From contig JAAVHY010000040.1 in NCBI GenBank assembly GCA_014799485.1, positions 1 through 11,510 on the forward strand: a stretch of 11,510 nt of DNA. The letters run 5' to 3'. The notes beneath the pieces are model-generated. The model was not told the DNA's origin. It saw only the letters and a program-made list of their open reading frames with translations, and searched no databases. Of the stretch, positions 6,829-11,510 are shown piece after piece. How positions within the stretch are numbered: position 1 is the first letter of the stretch; every line of letters starts with the position of its first letter. The stretch comes from Clostridiales bacterium. GTDB lineage: Bacteria > Bacillota_A > Clostridia > Oscillospirales > Oscillospiraceae. Position numbers and translations under genes: made by a program.

Positions 6829-8046
6829 ATGTACTGTGTCCGCACTGTCACCGATAACCTGTACTGGGTGGGCGCCAACGACCACCGCACCCATCTGTTT
6901 GAGAACATCCATCCCATCCCCCGGGGCGTGAGCTACAACGCCTACCTGCTGATGGACAAGTCCACCGTCCTGTTCGACACCGTGGACTGGTCCGTCTGCC
7001 GCCAGCTCATCGAGAACCTGGACCACCTGCTGGGCGACCGGCCCCTGGACTATCTGGTCATCAACCACATGGAGCCCGACCACGGCGCGTCCATCGAGGA
7101 GATCCTGATCCGCTGGCCCAACGTGAAGATCATTTCCACCGCCAAGGCCTTCATGCTCATGCGGCAGTTCGGCTTCACCGTGGACAACCAGGAGCAGATC
7201 GAGGTCAAGGAAGGGGACACCTACTGCTTCGGCGACCACACCGTCACCTTCATCGCCGCCCCCATGGTCCACTGGCCCGAGGCCATGGTCACCTTTGACA
7301 CCACCAACGGCGTGCTCTTCTCCGCCGACGCCTTTGGCTCCTTCATCGCCCTGGACGGCAAGCTCTTCGCCGACGAGGTGAACTTCGACCGGGACTGGAT
7401 CGACGAGGCCCGCCGTTACCTCACCAATATCGTGGGCAAGTACGGCCCCCAGGTGCAGGCACTGCTGAAAAAGGCCGCCGGCATCCTGGACCAGATCAAG
7501 TATATCTGCCCCCTCCACGGCCCCGTGTGGCGTGAAAACCTGCTGTACTTCGTGGACAAGTACGACAAGTGGAGCAAGTACCAGCCCGAGGAGCAGGGCG
7601 TGATGATCGCCTACGCCTCCATGTACGGCAACACCGAGGGCGCCGCCCAGGCCCTGGCCGCCAAGCTGGTGGAAAAGGGCTGCGCCAACGTGTGGGTGTA
7701 CGACGTGTCCAACACCCACGTCTCCCAGCTGGTGAGCGAGGCCTTCCGCCTCAGCCACCTGGTGTTCGCCTCCGTCACCTACAACCTGGGCATCTACCCC
7801 GTGATGCACGACTTCCTCATGCACCTCAAGGCCCTCAACTTCCAGAACCGCACCTGCGCCATCATCGAGAACGGCTCCTGGGCCGTCAAGTCCGGCGATC
7901 TGATGCAGAAGTTCCTGGAGGACGAGATGAAGAACATGACCGTGCTGGGCGACCGGCTCAGCCTGGCCTCCGCCCTCCATCCCGACAAGGCGTCCGAGCT
8001 GGACGCCCTGGCCGACGCCATCATCGAGTCCATGGCGAAGGAGTAA
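6829..8046 (+). CDS. fprA: flavodiiron protein (FprA family, O2/NO reductase)
   Basis: This is a 405-residue class A flavodiiron protein. The N-terminal metallo-beta-lactamase-like half carries the diiron ligands: His80, Glu82 and Asp84 in HMEPDH, then His148, Asp167 and His230, all within one or a few positions of the Desulfovibrio and Moorella enzymes. The C-terminal flavodoxin domain starts near residue 258 with the FMN phosphate loop (IAYASMYGNTEG). The family reduces O2 to water or NO to N2O in the cytoplasm of anaerobes, normally taking electrons from rubredoxin. No rubredoxin is fused here, but the gene just upstream ends in one, so the pair looks like reductase and partner. Start: ATG with AAGGAGG 10 nt upstream. 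Co-transcription is inferred from the 24-nt gap and the terminator that follows. Whether O2 or NO is preferred cannot be read from sequence. Confidence 0.95.
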   Translation: MYCVRTVTDNLYWVGANDHRTHLFENIHPIPRGVSYNAYLLMDKSTVLFDTVDWSVCRQLIENLDHLLGDRPLDYLVINHMEPDHGASIEEILIRWPNVKIISTAKAFMLMRQFGFTVDNQEQIEVKEGDTYCFGDHTVTFIAAPMVHWPEAMVTFDTTNGVLFSADAFGSFIALDGKLFADEVNFDRDWIDEARRYLTNIVGKYGPQVQALLKKAAGILDQIKYICPLHGPVWRENLLYFVDKYDKWSKYQPEEQGVMIAYASMYGNTEGAAQALAAKLVEKGCANVWVYDVSNTHVSQLVSEAFRLSHLVFASVTYNLGIYPVMHDFLMHLKALNFQNRTCAIIENGSWAVKSGDLMQKFLEDEMKNMTVLGDRLSLASALHPDKASELDALADAIIESMAKE

Positions 8047-8060
8047 GCCCCATATGCAGG

Positions 8061-8094
8061 AAAAGGCCCCGGGACAATGTCCCGGGGCCTTTTT
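8061..8094 (+). terminator. strong intrinsic terminator of the operon
   Basis: A perfect 15-bp, GC-rich stem (8061-8075 with 8079-8093) has a 3-nt loop and runs into TTTTT at 8090-8094. The mirrored A run also gives a T-tail on the minus strand, so it may end the convergent beta-helix gene too. Confidence 0.92.
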
Positions 8095-8123
8095 AGCAGG
8101 CTTTTACTGATTGGGGACCAGCC

Positions 8124-9887
8124 TTACTCCGTCAGTTCCGCACTGTAGAATTCAGCCAGCACCTCGTGGCAGTTGAGCACGGCCTCGTCCTCATCCCCCT
8201 TCAGGGTGGTGAGTTCGGGCATGACCATGTCGCTGTACACCGCGAAATTGGCCAGGATGTCCCGCACGAAGGCCACCGTGACCAGCTCATCGGGGTCAAA
8301 GCCGTCATCGGGGATGATCTCGATGGAGTGGGCCCAGCTGATGGCCGGGGCGTACTCATGATCCCCAACCACCTCGACCTCGGGCTCACCCTCGTGCCGC
8401 CACAGGTAGTCGACGAACTCGCCGCAGGTCACCGGCCCTTCAGCCAGAGGCACGGTAGGATCGTCGATCTCAATGGTCGGCTCGTCAGAAACGTACAGCG
8501 AAGGATCGGTGGGAACGACCACCACGGGCGCGGGCTCCAGGGCGGGGATCTCCTGAATTTCATGCCCGTCGCAGCCCTCGGCCCGGCAGAAGCGCTCCTG
8601 AGCACCGGGGACGCCGATCTCGGCCTCGCTGATGGTCATCCACTCGGTCCAGATATGGTCAGAGTGATCGACCACGCTGTAGGTGCCGTCCTCGTTCGCC
8701 AGGAAGGCATAGCCCTCCGCGAGGTACTCGTCACCGAGCAGCTCGGAGAACGTGCCGCCGGTAAGGCTGGTCGAAGACTTGTCGCCCTCATTCTTCACGG
8801 TCACGTCGCCCTTGATGGTGCCGCCGCTCATCGTGAAGGAGCCGTTGCCCTGGCTGGACGAGCCATGCACCTGCACGCCGTCAACCCTGCCGTCATTGGC
8901 GCTGTTGCCGCTGATCTCGCCGCCGGTCATGGTGAAGCTGCCCTGATGGACACCCACGCCGCCGCCGCTGCCGCCGTTTCCGGCAGTGTTGCCGCTGATC
9001 TTGCCGTCGGTCATCGTGAAGGAGGCACCTTCCTTGACCCAGACGCCGCCGCCACCGCCGCCAGAGCTGGCGGAGGTGTTGCCGCTGACCTCGCCGCCGT
9101 TCATCTCAACGGAGGCGTTGTCCGACCTCGCGCCAACGCCGCCGCCGTTCTGTTGGGCCTCGTTGTCGCTGACCTTGCCGCCGTTTATGGTGGCACTGCC
9201 GTTGGTCACGTACACGCCGCCGCCGTTTGCGGCGGTGTTCCCGCTGATCTCGCCGCCGTTCATGGTGAAGCTGCCGCCGCCGGCCACACTCACGCCGCCG
9301 CCGCCAGCAGTGATGCCGGTGTTGCCGGACTCATTGCCGCTGACCTTGCCGCCGTTCATGGTGAAGCTGCCGCCGTCCACATTCACGCCGCCGCCGTTAT
9401 GTCCGGTAGCGTTGCCCGTGATGGAGCCGCTTTCCAGCGTGAGGTTGCCGCCGTTGGTGACCTTGACGCCGCTGTCCCAGCCGCCGGTGATCTTGCCGGT
9501 GGCTTCGCTGCTGGTGTCCTTGATGGTCAGGCTGCCTTCCACCTGGACGGTGGAATGGACGCCGTTCCTATTCGCCGCGACACCATCGCGCCCGTAGTCA
9601 ACGCTGTTGCCGTTGAGATCCAGGGTGACGTTTTTGTCGGTCCCGACCTTGAGGCCCTCTTCGCCCGCTTCGCGCTTAACGTCCTCGTGGAGCTTGACGG
9701 TATCGGTATCCTTATCGTAGCCGATCCTGTCATTACCTTCGTCATCACGCAGGGAGGTCTTATTGTCGATCACGTTCTGGAGGTCCGTAAACGACGCCGC
9801 GAAAGACGGGGCCACAAGGCTGACGCACAGGGCCAGCGAGGTGAATACGGCGAAGCCGCGCTTGCCAAATAATTTGTGCATTTTCAT
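8124..9887 (-). CDS. secreted beta-helix repeat protein with degenerate SLH-like C-terminus
   Basis: This 587-residue exported protein is not a family I can name. A signal peptide covers about residues 1-30 (basic start with KLFGKR, hydrophobic core, likely cut after SFA). The middle has eight or nine imperfect repeats of about 25-33 residues around FTMNGG-x-ISGN plus GGGV-x-V, as in parallel beta-helix surface proteins. A segment HIWTEW with two cysteines follows. The acidic C-terminal part contains CGEFVDYLWRHEGEP, then AISWAH and GFDPDELVTVAFVRDIL, resembling an S-layer homology repeat that has lost its key residues. No LPxTG sorting signal or membrane anchor is seen. I chose the ATG at 9887 (MKMHKL), 9 nt after AAGGA; the ATG at 9881 is possible. 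Expression is probably set by c-di-GMP through the leader. A role in adhesion or the cell envelope is inferred. Confidence 0.85.
   Translation of the reverse strand: MKMHKLFGKRGFAVFTSLALCVSLVAPSFAASFTDLQNVIDNKTSLRDDEGNDRIGYDKDTDTVKLHEDVKREAGEEGLKVGTDKNVTLDLNGNSVDYGRDGVAANRNGVHSTVQVEGSLTIKDTSSEATGKITGGWDSGVKVTNGGNLTLESGSITGNATGHNGGGVNVDGGSFTMNGGKVSGNESGNTGITAGGGGVSVAGGGSFTMNGGEISGNTAANGGGVYVTNGSATINGGKVSDNEAQQNGGGVGARSDNASVEMNGGEVSGNTSASSGGGGGGVWVKEGASFTMTDGKISGNTAGNGGSGGGVGVHQGSFTMTGGEISGNSANDGRVDGVQVHGSSSQGNGSFTMSGGTIKGDVTVKNEGDKSSTSLTGGTFSELLGDEYLAEGYAFLANEDGTYSVVDHSDHIWTEWMTISEAEIGVPGAQERFCRAEGCDGHEIQEIPALEPAPVVVVPTDPSLYVSDEPTIEIDDPTVPLAEGPVTCGEFVDYLWRHEGEPEVEVVGDHEYAPAISWAHSIEIIPDDGFDPDELVTVAFVRDILANFAVYSDMVMPELTTLKGDEDEAVLNCHEVLAEFYSAELTE
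8748..9449 (-). repeat. in-gene tandem repeats encoding beta-helix rungs
   Basis: Eight or nine degenerate coding repeats of about 75-100 bp, each encoding a core like SFTMNGG followed by xISGN and a Gly-rich GGGV turn. Spacer length between cores varies. The DNA is rich in GCCGCC on the plus strand, which also keeps a long antisense frame open. Confidence 0.85.
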
Positions 9888-9932
9888 GTTCCTCTTTCCT
9901 TTCTTTGCATTGCTCGGACGCAAAGAAGTCCG
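9888..9932 (-). promoter_or_regulatory. riboswitch expression platform and ribosome binding site
   Basis: Between the last aptamer and the start codon, CTTTGCGTCC (9925-9916) is the exact complement of GGACGCAAAG, the conserved core of the aptamers. The same bases can instead form CGGAC/GTCCG (9932-9928 with 9919-9915), or pair TTCTTTGC (9927-9920) with GCAAAGAA (9908-9901), which abuts the ribosome binding site AGGAAAGAGG (9900-9891). No T-run follows, so control of translation is more likely than termination. Confidence 0.55.
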
Positions 9933-10005
9933 GTAATCGAACGAGCATAGGGCATTCGCCCCTTAGCCTCTGATTTTGCGTCCCGCGGTTTCCCGCGGTT
10001 TGCCA
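9931..10005 (-). promoter_or_regulatory. c-di-GMP-I (GEMM) riboswitch aptamer, third copy (gene-proximal)
   Basis: On the minus strand GGCAAA (10004-9999), stem CCGCGG/CCGCGG (9998-9993 with 9988-9983) capped by a GAAA tetraloop, then GGACGCAAA. P3 follows with GAGGCTAA and a GGGC/GCCC hairpin, then CTATG and the 3' GATTAC. The usual AAAGCC reads AAAATC here, but the partner reads GAT instead of GGT, so the P3 base pairs are kept. Cytosine 9933 corresponds to the ligand-pairing C92 of Vc2. Confidence 0.88.
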
Positions 10006-10086
10006 TGCAACCGAACGAGCGTGGCCCGGTCTCCCGTGCCGACGCCTCTGGCTTTGCGTCCCATTGTTTCCAATGGTTTGCCAAAA
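10006..10086 (-). promoter_or_regulatory. c-di-GMP-I (GEMM) riboswitch aptamer, second copy
   Basis: On the minus strand GGCAAA (10082-10077), stem CCATTG/CAATGG (10076-10071 with 10066-10061) with a GAAA tetraloop, then GGACGCAAAGCC (10061-10050). The P3 side ends CGGTTGC (10013-10007), and GCC (10052-10050) pairs with GGT (10012-10010). The conserved segments and their order match the GEMM-I consensus. Confidence 0.9.
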
Positions 10087-10182
10087 TCGCAACCCGGCGA
10101 ACATAGCATCGGAAAGGTTTCCGCTGCGGTAGTCCCGTAGCTTTGCGTCCCACAGTTTCCTGTGGTTTGCCAAATGCGCCTT
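10087..10182 (-). promoter_or_regulatory. c-di-GMP-I (GEMM) riboswitch aptamer, first copy (promoter-proximal)
   Basis: On the minus strand GGCAAA (10171-10166), stem CCACAG/CTGTGG (10165-10160 with 10155-10150) with a GAAA tetraloop, then GGACGCAAAGC. P3 carries GGGACT, CTATG and GCCGGGTTGC (10098-10089), the closest of the three copies to clostridial GEMM-I sequences. Outer CGCA (10178-10175) can pair with TGCG (10091-10088) as P1. Confidence 0.92.
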
Positions 10183-10190
10183 GCTGGTTC

Positions 10191-10326
10191 CCCGCCGCCT
10201 TAGGCGCGTTCGGCGGCGGGCCGCTCTCAGAGCAGATCGTTTTCCATTTGCATTCCCCCATTTCTCAGTAAAAGCCGCTGTTCGTGCTGGTAACAACACG
10301 AACAAACACCTATCAAATAGGTGTTT
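10191..10326 (-). other. 5' leader hairpins upstream of the riboswitches
   Basis: Three inverted repeats lie between the transcription start and the first aptamer: a perfect 10-bp repeat AAACACCTAT/ATAGGTGTTT with a 3-nt loop at 10326-10304, a 10-bp repeat with one G-U pair at 10303-10280, and a 9-bp GC-only repeat CCCGCCGCC/GGCGGCGGG at 10220-10191. None has a T-run, so they are not terminators. The first begins almost at the predicted transcription start and could protect the RNA end or be a DNA operator. Confidence 0.6.
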
Positions 10327-10334
10327 CCACTTAC

Positions 10335-10363
10335 ATTATATACCACCCGCAGGGGAAAAGCAA
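10335..10363 (-). promoter_or_regulatory. sigma-A promoter of the riboswitch leader and beta-helix gene
   Basis: On the minus strand TTGCTT (10363-10358), 17 nt, then a perfect TATAAT (10340-10335), in an AT-rich stretch unlike its surroundings. Transcription should start near 10328, giving a leader of about 440 nt that holds all three aptamers. Confidence 0.8.
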
Positions 10364-10500
10364 CAGAAACCAGAAAAAATATTTTGACGATTCCGGCATA
10401 TTGACCACGCCGCAGGCCGACCCCGTCTTTGCGGAACCGGCCGGCGCCTCGGAGATCCGCACGGATAAAATGCTGGGCGGCGGAGATTTTTCTGGGCGCA
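10364..10500. other. intergenic stretch with no recognised feature
   Basis: Together with the leader this makes a gene-free stretch of about 670 bp. In this part I see no coding frame with a ribosome binding site, no RNA gene and no clear repeat. It may hold remnants of the region downstream of spoVT. Confidence 0.5.
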
Positions 10501-10532
10501 AAAGAAGCGCGGCCCTCTGGCCGCGCTTCTTT
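10501..10532 (-). terminator. intrinsic terminator after the SpoVT-coding end
   Basis: A 14-bp perfect stem (AAAGAAGCGCGGCC with its complement) has a 4-nt loop and lies about 28 nt past the stop codon of the minus-strand gene. Reading minus, the stem ends in TTTT. It was probably the native terminator of spoVT. Confidence 0.85.
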
Positions 10533-10559
10533 CAGAGCCTCTTAAATTCCTGGGGCCGC

Positions 10560-11510
10560 TCAGCTCTCCATGTGGCGGCCCAAAAACCCGGCCACCGTCT
10601 GGGCCAGCTTCAGCTCCACCTCGCCCAAGGCGGGGGCGTCGCCGTCGGACACGAAGGCCACGCAGCCCAGCACGTCCCCCTCCGACAAAATGGGCACGGC
10701 GATAAGCACCCTATACTTGTCGCTGCCGTCGCACAGGGGCAGGTTCTGCTCGGCCTGGACGCTCCGGCGCTCTTCCATCAGCTGTTCCACCTGGGGGGCC
10801 ACCCGTTTGTCCACCACCTCCCGGCGGGGGACGCCGCCGGCGGCGATGACGCTGTCCCGGTCGGTGATGACGGCGGGCAGGCCCGCCACCCGGCTGATGG
10901 TGTCGCACAGCTGTGCGGCGAAGTCAGAGACGTCGCCCAATTGGGAGTATTTTTTGAAAATGACGCCGCCTTCCCGGTCGGTGTAGATCTCCAAGGGGTC
11001 GCCGTCGCTGATAACACGGACACTGAAAACCTTATTGTGATGCTTGTCGCTCTCCTGGACGATCTCGATTTCGTAGGGGCGGGGATTCACGGGGGCCATG
11101 GCAGCCACGGCCTCGGGCTTCTCCTCGGGGATGGTTCCGCTTTGCAGGATGCTGTCCACGTCCGCCTGGAGCTGGATGTCCAGGTGATCCTCGTACACCA
11201 CGATTTTCCGGATGATGAGCTCCAGGTCGGCCCGCTCCAGCTTTTCCTTGTTCAGAATGTCGTCGAATACCTCCATGGCGGTTTTTGCCGCCCGGTTCAC
11301 CCGGATGATGGTGTTGCGCTTGTCCGCCGTCATGGCGATCTGGTTTTGCAGGCCCTCTATCCGGCGCAGAAGGTCGCTTTCCAGCTCGTCGTAGGTCTCC
11401 TCCAGCGTCTCCTCCCGATCGGGATGCTTCATGATGTCCCGGATGCGCTGGCGCTTGGTGGCCTTCAGCTCCTCCTGGAGATCAGCCAGCACCGCTTCCA
11501 GGTTGGCGGC
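10560..11510 (-). CDS. large serine recombinase C-terminus fused in frame to SpoVT lacking its N-terminus (partial)
   Basis: The frame is open to the right edge with no credible start, so its 5' part is outside. The first 120 or so visible residues are the C-terminal region of a large serine recombinase: a long coiled coil (ANLEAVLADLQEEL onward) and the typical LELIIRKIVVYEDHLDIQ segment. After a short tail the frame runs into GDPLEIYTDREGG. From there to the stop the 147 residues follow SpoVT, the forespore regulator acting with sigma-G: KKYSQLGDVSDFA, then the GAF-like domain ending GEVELKLAQTVAGFLGRHME. B. subtilis SpoVT has 178 residues with GDPLEI starting at about 31, so only the first 30, half of its AbrB DNA-binding fold, are missing. 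This looks like a mobile-element insertion in spoVT that joined the element's recombinase to the gene's 3' part. The SpoVT half should not bind DNA as it stands. A genuine domain fusion is the less likely alternative. Confidence 0.85.
   Translation of the reverse strand, partial: AANLEAVLADLQEELKATKRQRIRDIMKHPDREETLEETYDELESDLLRRIEGLQNQIAMTADKRNTIIRVNRAAKTAMEVFDDILNKEKLERADLELIIRKIVVYEDHLDIQLQADVDSILQSGTIPEEKPEAVAAMAPVNPRPYEIEIVQESDKHHNKVFSVRVISDGDPLEIYTDREGGVIFKKYSQLGDVSDFAAQLCDTISRVAGLPAVITDRDSVIAAGGVPRREVVDKRVAPQVEQLMEERRSVQAEQNLPLCDGSDKYRVLIAVPILSEGDVLGCVAFVSDGDAPALGEVELKLAQTVAGFLGRHMES
10981..11010 (-). other. probable element/spoVT junction (attachment site region)
   Basis: Protein similarity switches from recombinase to SpoVT at the codons for GDPLEI (11003-10986). 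The crossover should lie in or just 5' of these codons, with the mobile element at higher coordinates. Serine recombinases share only a short core with their target, so the exact bases cannot be set from one end. The position is inferred. Confidence 0.5.

Noticed and set aside
8166..9872. 568-codon plus-strand frame opposite the beta-helix gene
   Set aside because: It is a shadow of the repetitive GC-rich gene: no ribosome binding site, low-complexity Ala/Gly/Val/His product, and the minus frame has a signal peptide and clear repeats.
9961..10175. Possible CRISPR array or insertion-sequence repeats from the three similar blocks with inverted repeats
   Set aside because: The spacing is uneven, the inverted arms differ between copies with full compensation, and flanks match the GEMM-I aptamer, so this is structured RNA.
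10226..10246. Six-codon leader peptide MENDLL in the leader, with GGGGGA upstream
   Set aside because: It is too short to distinguish from chance, has no attenuator-like codon run, and no adjacent terminator.
9760..10305. Open frames of 181 and 125 codons on the minus strand across the leader (9760-10305 and 9884-10261)
   Set aside because: They run through all three riboswitch aptamers, lack a ribosome binding site and have an odd composition; the RNA structure explains the sequence conservation.
10711..11492. GTG at 11492 as the true start of the recombinase/SpoVT frame
   Set aside because: The frame stays open to the window edge and the visible part is a recombinase C-terminus, so the real start is outside.

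Overview
The window reads as chromosome of a high-GC, spore-forming Clostridia, most like the Oscillospiraceae (Flavonifractor/Lawsonibacter/Oscillibacter type). The basis is strong GC bias with very strong AGGAGG-type ribosome binding sites, a SpoVT fragment, an anaerobe-type flavodiiron protein, and an acyl-CoA dehydrogenase of the butyrate-metabolism family. The genus is inferred from gene content only.

Layout. (1) 1-2345: the N-terminal two thirds of the DNA helicase recG (minus, cut by the window edge) diverges from a membrane-anchored M23 (LytM-type) peptidase with a complete zinc site. A bidirectional hairpin terminator closes the peptidase and the convergent ferritin gene. (2) 2403-4729: a ferritin with a full ferroxidase centre and, upstream of it, a cytoplasmic GH2 glycosidase, both minus. 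The ferritin's own promoter overlaps the glycosidase stop codon. (3) 4804-8094: a plus-strand two-gene operon. Its first gene is an unusual single-chain fusion of acyl-CoA dehydrogenase, the EtfA C-terminal FAD domain and rubredoxin. The second is a flavodiiron protein (FprA type). Together they could form an electron path from acyl-CoA to O2 or NO. A Fur-like palindrome lies just after the predicted transcription start, and a strong terminator ends the operon.

(4) 8124-10363: a secreted beta-helix repeat protein with a degenerate SLH-like C-terminus (minus). It is preceded by a leader of about 440 nt carrying three tandem c-di-GMP-I (GEMM) riboswitch aptamers. The three hairpin stems differ in sequence but each is perfectly compensated. 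Between the last aptamer and the ribosome binding site lies a segment complementary to the aptamer core. This looks like c-di-GMP control of a surface protein through three receptors in series.

(5) 10501-11510: a terminator and then, on the minus strand, an open frame that begins (beyond the window edge) as the C-terminal part of a large serine recombinase and runs in frame into SpoVT lacking about its first 30 residues. The simplest reading is that a serine-recombinase mobile element has inserted into spoVT, so that the window edge lies inside the element. That would be a candidate skin-like intervening element in a sporulation regulator.

The most interesting features are the triple riboswitch leader, the recombinase/SpoVT junction, and the acyl-CoA dehydrogenase-EtfA-rubredoxin/FprA operon.
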